A DNA stretch of 64,000 nucleotides, taken from contig NW_022098076.1 in the NCBI RefSeq assembly GCF_002288925.2, positions 76,278,009 to 76,342,008 of the forward strand. The letters run 5' to 3'. This document shows positions 36,801 to 49,440 of the stretch, piece after piece. The first letter of the stretch is position 1, and the number at the start of each line of letters is the position of its first letter. The notes under the pieces were generated by a model. It searched no databases. It worked only from the letters and a program-made list of their open reading frames with translations, and was not told the DNA's origin. Made by a program: the position numbers and the translations under genes. This stretch comes from Delphinapterus leucas. Taxonomy: Eukaryota > Chordata > Mammalia > Artiodactyla > Monodontidae.

Positions 36801-39800
36801 GTGTGACTGTGAGAAAGTTCCTCGGCCTCTCTGAGCCTTGGGTCCTTCCTATTTGTTAAATAGTTTAAGTGCTACACATCTTGCAGGGTAGCTGTAAGAA
36901 TAACAGCTAGATAGCTAAATAGATCCCACACACACCAGGCACTCTGCACACAGCCGAACGATAGCCACCACCACCATCATCATCACTGCTGGTGCATCTC
37001 CACTGCTGCTCTAAGGAATCCCCTTTCTGTGCAAAACAGCCCCCACCCCCATCCCTTCCCACTGTCTAAGTCTCTGGGACTCACCTGGGTCCCTCGCAGC
37101 AGGCAAGGATCAGGTACGTGACCAGGAACACAGCACTGGGGAGAAGAGACAGGGAAGTAGTCTCCAGACCCCCTCTGCCCCTTGGCCCCCTCCCGGCCCA
37201 GCCTGGCGGCACTCACCACACCGTAAGGCTGGAGGTCCAGAGAGCTATCTAGAAGTGTGAGGGGAAGCTACCCAGCCAGGGGCACTGAGGACATCTGTAA
37301 CAGGGGGTTTGGCCAGGGAGGAGGCTGCAGGAGCCACCGCAGAGAGGCTGCCAGAACACGGGGACGGTCCTGCAGGACGCACGTTGACACCAGTCCCCCA
37401 CCCCTGGCTCTCAGGAGTTCCGTGACACTTACACTCGGTGGCACACACCCACACTTCCCAGCACAGCTGGGAGGGCCCCTCTCCAAAAGGATCTGATCCC
37501 TGCCCCGAAAAGCTGGTCAACTGTCACCCCTCCTCTCCTTGCCCCTGTGCAGAGAGAAGCACAGACTCACTAGGATGCGTAGTAGACGGCCAGGTTTGCC
37601 CTCACGAACTCGCTGACGGGCTTCCTGTGGAGCAGGGGGGACAAGAGAGGAGTCACACCACGGCTTGTCTGCCTCCCTGCCGAGGCCCTGCCCCCTCTTC
37701 TCTAATCGCCCACATCCCAGCTCCTCTTCCAGTCCCTCTGAGTTGAGGGCCCACCCCAAGCCATGCTCCCAGCAGGTGACCCAGAGCCCAGGACCCCAGA
37801 GCTACTTCCCAGCGGTGTGGAGAGGCCTAGAGACTCACACAAAGGTGAAGATAGCGATGATGGCCACCGTGATGAGCAGCTGGATGGAGATGATGGTGTA
37901 AACCTGGAACACAGGCAGTGGTGGGGAGCACGGTCACCACCCTGCACTCCCGGACTCTCCCCAGGAAGCAGCCGGGCCCTGAGACCAAGGAGCCCCAAAG
38001 ACCTTACCACCCTAGCCCTGGCCCCTCTTTCAGAGCTAGGGAGGAGTCTCCTGCCTCATTCTGAAGGATCTACTCTTACTCCTCTTCCACTTGGGAGCCT
38101 GCCACAGCTGCAGCTTGGCAGAGAGGCCGCCCCCAGTAAGGGCTCAGATACTGTACACGGGCTGACCCCCACCCCCCACTGCCCCCTGTCCTCTCCCCGT
38201 CCCTGCCCAGCACCTGGCCTCCGCTGGCACTCACTGCCCTGCCTCTGCCCCCTGCCTCACCGCACTCCCAGGTTCAGCATCCACGCCTGCAGCGGCTCAG
38301 CCTGACATTGGTCAGGTTCTGTCCACCCTGAGCTGGTGCTGGGCAGACGCGAGACGTGGGGGCAGGGGCTGCGAGCGAGTGCAATCAGTTCTGGCTTCAA
38401 GTTGCTCCCGTCTAACAGGAGAAGGAAGCTTGCAGGGGGCAGAACACTTCAGCAGAGGCTGCCCAGGTTTTCCCAGATTGAATCTGCCCCCCAAAACAAG
38501 GTCAAGGAACAGAGGAACTAAAGGTGGGCGAACACAGGTTAGAGGAACTGGGGTCCCCTTTGAGGAGAGTGCAGGGCTAGTGAGGACCCAGAAGGCAGCA
38601 GCACCTGTGCGTGGAAACAAGTGTTCCCTGGCTCCATTCCCCCAGCCCCAGGGGCCCAGGTTCACCGGCCTCCCAACCCATATCTCACCTTTTGGATGAA
38701 GGCGTGTCGGACTTTCCTGTCACCCCACTCTCCAGATTCGAAGTTGTCACTCACAGCTCTCTCCTCCCCATCATAGCCCTGGCCTGGGCCTGGGGACAGA
38801 TCACATATGACCAACTGGGGACCTGGGACGTGTGGCCTCAATCCCCAAGCCTCCACGGCACTATCTCACAGTCTCAGGTATCCCCAGCCAAAAGACATGT
38901 GTTACAACTCAGGAACTCCCCAGCCAGGTCCTCTAGGTACCTTCCACGTGACAAGAGCTGGTACCACAGGGAGCAGCGTACCCCTGGCTAAAGGGGGCTT
39001 AGGTGTGACCACTCCGTCAGCATGTATTTACTGAGGGGTGTGAACACCTGTGGTCACTGCCATCAAGGGGACACGACCTCATGAGGAATCCAGGCAAGCG
39101 CGGGGCAGAGGGGCTGGCGGAGTCAGAGCGGGGACTCAGGGGTGGAAGGAGGAAAAGGAAGATAGAAACAGCGCACGTGTGTGGAGGATGGAGAACCGAG
39201 TGTGCAGACTGATCTACATCAGGCAAACATTAGGACTCGGGGAAAACAGAAATATCAGGGGTGTGCGTGCACAGGACGAGGCGTGACCATAAACGTGACT
39301 GATGTACCAATATTCACACCAGAACACGTACGGCCAGATGACAGCTGGCTGTGCTCCAGGATTCCAGAGATGCTGCAGGGGCTCAACACATTCTTTGAAT
39401 GCCTCCTTGGGAGCTGCTTTCAAAATCTGCATGTGAGCCACACAGGAAAATCTCACCACATTCTAATCTCATCTCATTTCTGACCAAATTTACCAGCCAT
39501 GATGTTTATCAAGCATCCAAGCGACTTCTGGATGTTTGCGAAAATCAGATGTTACCTTAAGAGATGAGGATTTGTCAGCACCGAGAATATTAAAACAAAA
39601 AAGTGCTTTGGGTTCCAAAGGCAGTTCCTAAGGAAGTGGGGAGTGTAGGTGGGGTGGCAGCTGCCTCGCTGGGCAACAGAAACGGCCTCCTCGGGTCACA
39701 GCTCTGAAGGAATTAATTACTTCACCAGCCACTTTCTCATCTGATGTGTAAGTTCTGGTGTGTGTCTTATGGACCCAGTCTCCCTTCTGAATAAAGGGGC

Positions 39801-40187
39801 TGGCAGGTGGTCCGGGGGGCTAGGAGCTGAAGGAAAACGCAGGGAGGTAACAAAGATGGGGAAACAGAAGGAGAGAGCTAAAGAGAAGATGAAAAAAGGG
39901 ATAAAGGAAGTTGAGAAGGAAGGAAGGGAAGTAGCTTCACGTGCTATGACTATTGCCTCCTCCCACCCACCCCCACTGCCCTTCAGGGACTCACCATAGT
40001 TCATGGGCGTCGGGTGGATGGGGGGCATAGGCTGTGGGTAGCCAGCAGGGTGACCGTAGCCAGGCTGTGGGTAGGCAGGGTACCCACCAGGCAGGACAGA
40101 TGGCTGCCCGTAGGCCCCCGGGGGCAGAGCGTTAGGGTACAGGGGGTTGCGGTCCTCATACGGAGGGGGGGCACTGGGGTGGGACAT
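33873..40187 (-). CDS. TMBIM1: Transmembrane BAX inhibitor motif containing 1 (RECS1/LFG3)
   Basis: TMBIM1 is a seven-helix Bax-inhibitor-1 family protein of Golgi, endosome and lysosome membranes, reported to dampen Fas surface exposure and to aid lysosomal turnover of receptors. Eleven coding exons on the minus strand: 40187-39995, 38789-38689, 37903-37839, 37624-37571, 37135-37085, 36559-36520, 36271-36234, 36056-35969, 35653-35558, 34506-34453 and 34019-33873. All junctions are GT..AG and the lengths sum to 309 codons, 308 aa (human 311). The start GCCACCATGT has a strong context. The N-terminal cytosolic part is Pro/Gly/Tyr-rich with a PPPY WW-binding motif at residues 7-10 and GYGHPAGYPQP repeats; then helices such as LLITVAIIAIFTF, LVTYLILACC and KAVIIAMIITAVVSISVTIF, and the conserved end SPEDYITGALQIYTDIVYIF, closing LLGNRD. 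The gene is nested within the expected long PNKD intron. Confidence 0.97.
34043..34139. repeat. TMBIM1: 49-bp tandem duplication in TMBIM1 intron 10
   Basis: Two adjacent copies, 34043-34091 (49 bp) and 34092-34139 (48 bp), identical except for one missing A. Each starts GAGGACCCAG and ends TGGGCCATTA. They lie 24 bases from the last coding exon. Confidence 0.95.
36745..36955 (+). repeat. MIR element in TMBIM1 intron 5
   Basis: ACCTGGATTCGTTTGCAGCT, CTGTGTGACTGTGAGAAAGT, CTCTGAGCCTTGG and AGGGTAGCTGTAAGAATAAC match the MIR layout. Confidence 0.75.
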
Positions 40188-40227
40188 GGTGGCTCACGGG
40201 CTGAGGGGAGACCCCAGCTGCTGGGAC
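40188..40227 (-). other. TMBIM1: TMBIM1 5' UTR part of the first coding exon
   Basis: On the minus strand a TTTCTTTCAG acceptor ends at 40228, giving 40 bases of 5' UTR before the ATG. A further upstream non-coding exon is therefore required. Confidence 0.75.
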
Positions 40228-40644
40228 CTGAAAGAAAGACGAGAGAAGCAGTCATAAGTGCCCAGGCCCCGCTCACTCAGCCCCAATCCAGCCTGCCTCT
40301 GTGGAGAGGAAAGCCTCAGACTTCCTCTCCCCATCACAGCGCATCATTTCCTGCCCACAGGTCACCGTCCCCATCCCCCCAGTACCACCCACCCCACCAG
40401 CTCAGCCCCTGCTCCTCTGCCTTCACGCCAGCCCTTTCTGTGTAGCCTCCTGCCATAGGAAGGCAGGAGATGGGGATTTAGTGCAGGAGCCCGAAGCAGT
40501 CGCTGGGCATCAGTGGTATGAGAGCAGCGGGCCTGGGAACCACACCGCCCCCACCCCTGTGCTCACTTAAGAAGGCCTTCCAGTGACCAGGGAAGAAGCC
40601 CAATGGCCCCAGCAAAGCCACGGGTGAGTCACAGGGCCAGCTTG

Positions 40645-40712
40645 GACCCACCAAAGGGGTCAGCCCAGCACCCCTGGCAGACCCACTAAAGGGGTCAGCC
40701 CAGCAGCTGGCA
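40645..40712. repeat. 35-bp imperfect tandem duplication
   Basis: Copy 1 at 40645-40679 and copy 2 at 40680-40712 share GACCCA(C)YAAAGGGGTCAGC and CCCAGC, and both end in CTGGCA. They differ by one substitution and a short indel. Confidence 0.85.
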
Positions 40713-43700
40713 GGAGCTCCCGGCCTGAAAGGCAGCGCTGGGGGAGAGCCAAGGCCCAAAGCTGAAGACAACAAGCTAGCCCCAGGGCTGGAGCTGCCAG
40801 GCCTGGAGGAGAAGGGCCAACCGTGGCAGGCTGGGTCAGGGGTCACCCGAGAGGCCTGAGCAAGTGGGTGCACGGGGATGGCCCCTGGGGGTTGGGAGGC
40901 TGCACAGAAAAGCAGGCCAGAGACAGGACTTTCTGGTTCCTTCAAATAACAGCCAAGGTGCGTCAGGCATGCGATAGCCTGTGGCTGCCACCACTCTCTT
41001 CGTGGGCTTGCCAGGGAGTAGGGTGCCAGGGAGTGCAGGGCCCCGAAGCCCCCTGGGAGGGGGAGACACACGTTTCGAAAGCCAAGTGCCTGGTGTCCCT
41101 GTGATTCCTGCCTGTTTGCCTCCCGGATTGGCGGCCAGGATAGGAGAGAGCGCTGAGGAGTTACGCCAGATCCAGCCAGTGCCTTCTCTGCGGGAGGAGA
41201 GCCCCACAGCCAGGGGAGGGCTGAGGAATGAGGAGAAGGGAACCCAAGAAACAGAGCCCAAAGGGACCCCAAAGTTGTACAGCCCCAGATGCTCAGCTCC
41301 ACTAAGGGAATCCAGGCCCAGAACAGTGAAGTGACTCCCAAGATCACAGAACTAGCAAGTGAATGGCACAACCAGAACCGAGGTAGGCTGAAGGTCCTGG
41401 GTAGGTGTCCTCTATATTATGCTGTGTTCTTTAGGCCCTCTTATGCCAAATAAATGGCCTTGGGGCCTGGTGTTCCCCTCTGAGGTGGCAGAGATGAAGA
41501 CTTGGGAAGAGCTAAGGAGGAGGTTCCTGGAAGGGCCCTAAGCCCTGAGAGAATCTGGGCCCCTTCACAGGGCCACCACCGGCCCCTAGAGTGTCTCCCA
41601 AGGGAAGAACTTCAGGACCCCACAGGGAGAAAGCACGCCCAGATCGAGGTCAGCAGACATCCCAGAGGCTCTGCCAGAAGGGCGGGAGAACTGGCCTCTC
41701 TTTTGAGGGCACCCTGCAGAGTGCAGGGAGCAGATAAAGGATTGTCTTAACTCTTCTCTCTCGACTGGGATAACACAGAGAGGGGAAGGTAGCAGGGAGG
41801 GGCGGGGAAGAGGGCTCGAATAACAGGCCAAGTCAATGAGTTATTCTGAGGAAAGCTGTTCTCCATCTTCCCAGAGTGAATGGACCAGAACATCAAGAAT
41901 GTGTCAGGTCAGAAATAAGAAAACCTTCCCGACAGTGAGGGTGTGACACAGCCATGGCGGAAGGCCCTGCATGGTGGGGTGGAGCACCCTGAGGAAACAG
42001 GGAGAGGAGAACGGGGAGACCCAACACTGAGTGGTGTGAGTTTAAGAAACAGGCATAGTAAGTGTTTTTGAAAATATTTGGGGTTTGTCAGGGTAGGATA
42101 ACATTCATGAGCAGTTATAATACCTGCATCCCCTTAATAGACTTTTTTTAAAAAGGAAGGGAGAGAAACTGGACCCTCCTGCCCTGGGGCAAGAGGCTCC
42201 TTCTTCCGACAGCGCCCTCCCCCCCTCCCCTTCCAAACACCCCCCTTAACTCCACCCGGAGGACAGCATCCTGTCTGCGGGAAGCAGCACGGGTGGGCCA
42301 CCTGTGGAGTAGGGTTATCTATCGTTACTGCCGTGGGCCCAGCTGACAACAGGCTAAACACGGCTGGCGAGACACTGGCAGGAAAGACCCTGTGGTCGGA
42401 GGCCCCAGCCGAGTCACTTGACAGTGATGTCACCATGACCTGGTCCTGTCGGCTCCTCAGGGCGCACCTCTGTGAAATGAGGTGAGTGACCCAGATGATC
42501 TCTGAGCTCATTTCCAGCGCTAACGGACTGGGACTTATCTGACAAACCCAGGTACGGCGCGCGCGCGCGGGCACGCGCAGGGCCTGCCCTTTGCCCCGCC
42601 AGCCAGATGCTCCACCCGCCAAGCCGGGCAAACAGGTCCCTCCCCAAACCAGAGGGTGAATCAGGGAGCTCGAGGCCGGCCTTGGGTAGGCCACCAGGAC
42701 TCTGGTGTTCCGGTCCAGCACAGTGGGCCGCTGACTCATGAAGACGCCCTCTGCCCTCCCTCGCCCCTCCCTGTGACGCTTCTCTTTTCAGAGGAACTCA
42801 CCAGTAGACCTCTCCGCAGGGAACACAGAAGCTCACAGTCCAGTTCTCTGCGGGCTTAGCCACCAGCCCGTGCTCACCAGAGACCGGCACTGACCACTTT
42901 ACCTCACTATGCATCACTTTCTCCATCTGGAAAGTGGGTTTAACACTATACCAGAGTTGTTATAAAAATTAAATGAGAAAATACATGTAGAGCACTTAAA
43001 ATAGTGCCTATCTTTAGTTATTATTTCATTAAATCCTTATGAGAGCCCAACAGGGTGGATATGTTGTTATCCCTTTTTACAATAAAGAAATAGAGGCTGA
43101 GAAGAATTAAGTCACTTGCCCAAGGTTACTTAGCTAGGGTGTGATGAAGTCGGTCAGCTCCAGACCGACTCCAGGGCTCTCAATGTCTCTGCTCTCATCC
43201 TCATTTGGACACCCTGCCTATCCGAGCTTCACATCACTTCTCAAAGCTCCCCATCTCAGACCCTCTACTGACAAAAGAACGCTCACACAGCAAGTGGACG
43301 CTGAACCATTCAGCCCATTCCATCATCCCCATGGTCCCCAAACCCTGTGCAACCACGAGGAGGAGAGAGAGTGGTCGGAGATGGAGATTCTTAAAGGTCA
43401 GCACTGAAAGGAAACTCACTCATCTAAGGCAAGCTGACCCCTCCCTTTACCAGGAGCCAGCCACAGTGCAGGAAGAGGTAGAGTGACCTGTCCCTGGCCA
43501 CAAAGTGGGGCCCGGGGCCAGGACTACATCCCAGCTCTCTGGTGTAGAGACCTGTGCGCCGGAGATGGAGAGAGTGTTCAGGCCAGTCAGGGGAGTAGCT
43601 AAGCTCAGTCACACTCCCCTCCGAGCTGAGGGGCAGGAACCTCAGGCCCAGGGCTGCCAGCATTGGCAGCTTCTGAGCCTTCTCCCTGGCCACGGCCTGA

Positions 43701-46454
43701 CCTACATGGAGCGCTGGCCACTTCCACGTCATTAAGGCCTCAGCTAGGGATGAGGTTTGGGCCTGGCACGTGACTAGGTAGTAGGGAAAGGGAGAAGTGG
43801 TCGGTATTTACTTTCATGACTATGACTAAAGGTGGGAACCGCAGGAGAATGTGGAGTCCAAAGGGAAGGAGGGGAAAGAGGCAGGAGAAGATACAAAGTG
43901 AGTATGATTGATACCCAGAGACTAGAAACCAGGAATCAGGGCATCTGAGTTCCGCTGGTAGCTACTGGAGGGGCTCACAGTCTCCAGGGGCCAAAAAGGA
44001 CCTTTAAGTTTCCCCATCGGAAGCCTGAATTTTCCTAAAATACAGTAGACATTCGGCTTCCGTTGTTGGCATACACACTCCAACAGGAAGCAAGGCTGTT
44101 CCATTGCTGGCAGCTTGAATCATTACAACATTCTTCCTCACAATGCAGTTTATCAAGACATTCAGACTCCACCCCATCCTTGTCAAGTTAGATCTAAGCT
44201 TGCTCCCCATTCTCATGACCCCATTCTCGTGTCCCATCAGGAAGGAGCCAGAACCTCTCCTTTCTCCTACATGACCCGCAGGCCCAGCCATCGGAAGTGG
44301 GTGGGCTCAAACACAGGACTTGTTGGCTGTCAAGGATTTCAGAGGCAACCTGGGGGAAGCCAACTCCTTCCCCTGGCGCTGTCTCAGTGTGGCCAGCATG
44401 CTCCCAGCCAGCCGGGGCCCAGGTTCAGGCCTCCCTGGGGGGCATCTGAAGGGTTAAGGCTCTGGAATCTGCTGAGAGGAAGCTGGAGCTACTGGGGTTA
44501 CAGCAAGAGGGTGCCTGTGTATGTGTGTGTGTCGGAGGGAGGGGCGGAAAGGAGCAGCTGACTGGTCCAGGCAGCCTGCCCTCCTCCCTGCCAGGAACGG
44601 GTGCCCGGAGCCAGAATGGAAAGAATAGCTCAGAGTGCGCATCTCAGGAAACCCCACCCAGCCGGCACAGCCGCGCAGCCCCTGGCCTGCTGTGACCAGG
44701 CCTCTTGTGACAACCTCCTTCCCTCCCTTTTCCTTTACCTACCCCAACTCCCCCAGCTCTTCACTCCCCTCCAAGCAAACACTTCACCCTCCTAACCCAG
44801 CACATAGCCAGGAGGGCAGAGGAGTAAAAAGATCCACCCAGGAGTGGCTGGGCACGCCGCGAGGCCTGACGCACACAGACCAAGGGGCCCAGAATCAACT
44901 TATCCTTCTGTCCGCCTGGCCTCTGTGGTCAACAGGATGACGCCGAGAGGATCTAAAAACTGAAACGTCAGAGCTGGAATGAACTTTAGAAATCATCTGG
45001 TCATTTGACAGACCAGGAAACCCCAGAGCCACGAAAGTTCCTGCCCAGCCCGTGACAGGCCCTCTTGGTCATGGGTCTGGAACTTTCATTCCCAGCCCTG
45101 CCCGCTGTCTGAGAACTCAGAGTAACAGATGCCAGTGAACGCATTGCTGAGGCAGAGCCAGAACAAGTCCCCATCCCCCCAGTTCTCCATGCCCTCCTGC
45201 TCAGAAACAGATAAGGCTGCCAACCCATGACCTCCCTCCCAGCCCGGTCTCTAACCAGGGTAGCCTCTCTCCAATCGGAAACTGAGAAGGTGGCTCCAGC
45301 CTCCCAGGAAGGAGAAGCCACCCGGGAGGGCATGGGAAGACCCAAGTACCAGGGTCCCCCCATCACCCTTCTCCAGGGGAGCAAAGCAGTGTCATCAGTG
45401 CAGGTGACCTTGGAGACCCCAGCCAAGCCAGTGGTCAGAACAGCTGGGGAGTGCAGATAAGGAAAGCAGACAGCAATAACCAGGGCTGGATGCAGCTTCA
45501 GAAACACAGCCCCATCCATCTCCTTTGTGTTTCATCTTCTCCTACCTTTTTCAGTTGAACTTCAAGATGAGGAGGGGGAAAGTCAGACAGATAATGAACA
45601 ACCCACAGCAGAGAAGGGAGACAAACCCCTCCCTGCGGTGGGCAGGGAAGGAAGAGAACCACTTAGAGTAGCAAGTACTGTGTACTTACTACCGACTACC
45701 AAGGATGTCTGCTCCTCGCAAGGGCCCTATGAGGGGCATATCCTTATCCCTACCCTAAAGATGAGAAAACTGAAATTCGGAGAAAACCCGATCCAAGGTC
45801 CCACAGCAGGCGAACAGCAGAGATAGGTCTGAACCCAGATCTGACGTCTGACTTCGAGTGCCCTTTGCTTTTACACCTGCCTGGAGCAAAAGCCCCTGAA
45901 GCCCCCACCAGTCACCTGCGTGAAGAGGCTAACACCAACACGCGGGGCCAGCTGAGGTAGTGAAGACCTTTCTCGTTGACACCAATTCCTTTTCCCTCGT
46001 AGAAAGTTGACCTTTGCCAGAGCCCTGGGTTAGGAGGCAGGGAGCTGAGTTCTTGTCCTGGCTCTGGTCCTGACTCCACTGTGTGAGTCAGGGCTAGCCA
46101 CCGCACATCTCTGGACTCAAGTTTTCTCATCCGTAAAGCAAGTGCACTGAACCAAAAGATCAAAGTCCATTCCGACTCTAAGAGTCTCTGCTTTTGAATG
46201 AACAGCCTAACAGACCAGAGCAGAAGGCTTCAGGGCGGAATGACTTGCTTCCTAAAGAATCTCCACCGGATGTGAAAGTGGCCTGGAGGATGGCTACAGA
46301 GGCAGAGGCACAGGGCATGACCTGGGCCTGGGGGTGGCCATAACTCCCTCTCCTCCCAGACTGCCCTCTGGACCAGCATCTCCTGGGTCTCACTCACCAC
46401 AGAGCCTGCAGAGAAACAGCGATACGCTGCAGAAGAGAAAGAGTACCAGGCAGG

Positions 46455-46560
46455 AAGTCAAGAGATCTGGGTTCAAGTTCTAACTCTGTCACTAACTAGT
46501 TGTGGGGATCCAGGCAAATGACCTCCTTTGGCCTCCTTTTCCCCCCAAATCAGCCCACAT
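46455..46560 (+). repeat. MIR fragment
   Basis: GATCTGGGTTCAAGTTCTAA, CTCTGTCACTAACTAGTTGT and CAGGCAAATGACCTCCTTTG correspond to the MIR head and core. Confidence 0.65.
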
Positions 46561-48399
46561 CGGGGAAAGGAAGAGGGATTAGTTACCCGAACCAGAGAGT
46601 GGAAAGCTAGACTCATCCAGCCAGGCATTTCCCAGACTGCTCTAAAGAGCACCGCCCCAAGAGATGTTAATGGATGAGCTCAGAAAGAGATAAGTCTGAA
46701 AAACAACCCATATCCCCTTTTGGAAATTCACAAGGCACAACGGCATAGGAAGCCTCTGAGAAGTTCTGCACTGAGCGAACGTGTTCGGCTTTGTTCCTGC
46801 AAACTTCCTTAAGGCTGGAACATTTGTATCAGGGCACACCTAGTTACCATCCTGTGGCACGCTGGCCAGGCCACCTTTGTTTTACAGACTGACCTCAGAA
46901 TGATTCATGTCCTAAGTCCTCATATCTTGAAACCCCTGTCCTCACCCCCAGCCCCTCAGAATAGTCACATTCAGTACCAGGCAGGCCCCCTCACTCTCAG
47001 AGCCAGATCCTCTGCAAGGGGCCTTCCTCTGCCCTGTCCCCACAGCCGCTATAATCTCCAAAACGGGACTCACTGCCAAGGGCTGGGGGACATCTCCAAC
47101 CAGCACAGAGCCAGGAGGCTGCGATCCCATAACATCGCCTTCATGTGATAGGAAAAAATACCAATCATTACATACGAGAATAAGGACTCATTCTCATCCT
47201 CCTCCCTGACCCTCTAGGTACCTGGCACTGTGGCCTGTGGACTTCCGGGCATCATTTCTACTTTAAAACAAGGCCCAGGTTTTGGCCTAGATCCCCAGAA
47301 TCAGGGTTGGAAGATTCTGTCAAGGCCATCCCCTCCACGGCATTCCCAACAGAATACTCCAGAAAGCCTACATCAGGGTTAACCATACCATTAGCAGAGA
47401 CCTTCTCCTCAAGTTGCTGTATGAGCTTCCACTCTGGCCCTTCCAGTGTGTGTCCCTTGCCTGGGGCTTCTGCTCTTTCTGAAGGGTCCAGGGTGACAAG
47501 TCTGGGGGATGGAAGTGCTCTTCCAGCTGAGCCATTCCCATGGGAGGAGGCTGAGCTGAGCCGGCTATTACCCCAGCTCATGAAGTGAGCTTCTCCCCAC
47601 ACCTGAGGTGTACCCTGTCATTACCTCTCTGAGGTGCCTGTTTTTACAGGTGAGGTCCTGAGGTCCCGGCACAAGATGACAGGAAGTCAGGGCACTTGAC
47701 CCCGTGTGGTCCCACCACTACTTTCTAAGTTTTAAACTGGCTCTCTGGGTCCTCATGGCTGGAGAGGTGGGGAGAGCAGGCAGGTGAGGCGGAAGTATGG
47801 CTGCCCCCTGGCCCCTGACAAAGCAGCCCCAAGGGATCGCTTAGCTCCTCCTGCCACCGCCGGCCAAGCCAAAGGCGCCAGCTTTGAAACCAAAGCTCAC
47901 CAGTGAGATGAATATTTCAGAGCCCAGAGAACTGGACACCCGAGGGACCTTCCATGACATCTGCCTCTGTCCCTGGTTCCCAGGCCTAACCCCCTCAACC
48001 CATGTCCAGGTTCCTCAGGGGGAACCCCAACCCCTGGATACCACACAGAGGCCACCGTGGGGTCAGAAGGGATGGTGACCCCCAGCGGACAAGAGCTGGT
48101 GCAGAACCTGCAAGATCAGGGCCGAGCCTCCCAGCAGCCTTCCTCTACTGCCCCTCCCGCTGTCCCATTTCCACGGTTTTCCCCTTTCCCATTTTCCTGT
48201 TTGGTTTTTACTCCGGCCCAAAGAGGCCACGAGGAGGATAGTATTGGTACTTCCGGGTAGCTTTCTGAACCCAGTCTGAGGGCAAGTGGCTAGAAGGGTG
48301 TGGACTGAGGCAAAGTCATGGTGACAGAGGTGGCAGGCTCCCCACGCCAAGAATGGGGGCTGCTCATGGCTTCCACCCGGTCCCCAACTCACTCAAATA

Positions 48400-49030
48400 C
48401 TCGGTCACCTGTCTACACCAAAGCTGCCACCAGGGCGTGCAGAGCCAAGCCGAGGCCAGGCCAGGCCCTGGGCCGCCTCCCCTCCCCCTCCCACCAGCTT
48501 AAGGCCGTGACAGCCTTTATCCCACGTACAGCTGGCCGCCCTGGGGCTGGCACTGTGGACACGCCCAGCGACAGATACGCGCCAGGAAGCGGGGGGCAGG
48601 ACACCCTCAGACCCCGGCCCGATCGTGCCCCCAACCCGCGGCTCGGCTCCCAAGGCTAAACAGGCGCCACTCGCCCGCCCGGGGCGCACAGGGAAAGAGA
48701 AACTCCAAAGGTGAGGGAGACAGAGCCCCATTCTGGCCTACCGCGCACTCGAAGAAAGTTTGGGGCCCCATCACAGCGCCGCCCCAGCCCTGGCCGAGTC
48801 CCCGCCGGCCCGCGGCCCCCCACTCCCGCCGGCCCCGGGCCCCTGGCTTGCCTGCCGCTCCCGACGGTGCGTCCGCGGGCTCCCGGTGTCGCAAGTTGGT
48901 CACCCCCTCGCAGGCCTGGACTGGACTGGTGTTCAACGCCCCGCCCCGTCGCGCCGGCCCCAGCCCGGCGCTGGGGTCCGCCCCGGTCCCGCCCGCGTCC
49001 CGCCCTGTTCGCGCTCCTCCCAAGTCCCTG
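48400..49030 (-). promoter_or_regulatory. TMBIM1: CpG island, probable TMBIM1 promoter
   Basis: CpG density rises sharply from about 48400 and drops at 49030, where AT-rich repeat DNA begins. It lies upstream of TMBIM1 in the right direction and is the only CpG-rich block between TMBIM1 and the right edge. GC boxes (GGGCGGGAC and similar on the minus strand) are frequent. The non-coding first exon of TMBIM1 should lie here, but its donor could not be fixed with confidence. Confidence 0.65.
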
Positions 49031-49039
49031 AGGACTTAC

Positions 49040-49440
49040 TAGTGTCTTCGGATTTTAAGGCAGTACGTAATCATAGTTGGAAACTCAAAACTACAGGAAA
49101 AGATCACTTCTTCCCACTCCTCCCGACTCCCAGCGGCGAGCGCTTGCTTTTGATGCTTCTCTGCCTGTATATATCTACGTATTTTACTTGTTTTGTACGA
49201 TGTTTTGCTTGTCGCTTTTTTTTTACTTCACATTTTTGCATGAACATTTTTCTTGTCACTAAATATTCTTCAAAAGCATAATTTTAAAGCCACAAAGTAT
49301 TCTATCACACAGCTATTGCTGATTTATTAAATCGGTTTCCTACTTTTAAGGACATTTAAATTGTTTCCCATTTTTCTCATTATGAGACATAAATCAGTGA
49401 TGAACATCCTTGACAATTCTATGCTTTTAAGCCAAATGTA
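49040..49440. repeat. Old L1-like fragment
   Basis: AT-rich text such as TTTAAATTGTTTCCCATTTT, CAGTGATGAACATCCTTG and ACATTTTTGCATGAACATTT is typical of the 3' regions of old mammalian L1s. Family and strand are not fixed. Confidence 0.5.

Larger units (their letters stand above)
40228..48400 (-). other. TMBIM1: TMBIM1 first intron (5' non-coding)
   Basis: About 8 kb of GC-rich intron. It holds a 35-bp tandem duplication (40645-40712), a CG-alternating tract (42556-42567), MIR-like pieces near 42900-43140, 46030-46165 and 46460-46560, and no CHR SINE. A 894-base minus-strand frame (41371-40478) is open but contains no usable ATG. Confidence 0.65.
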
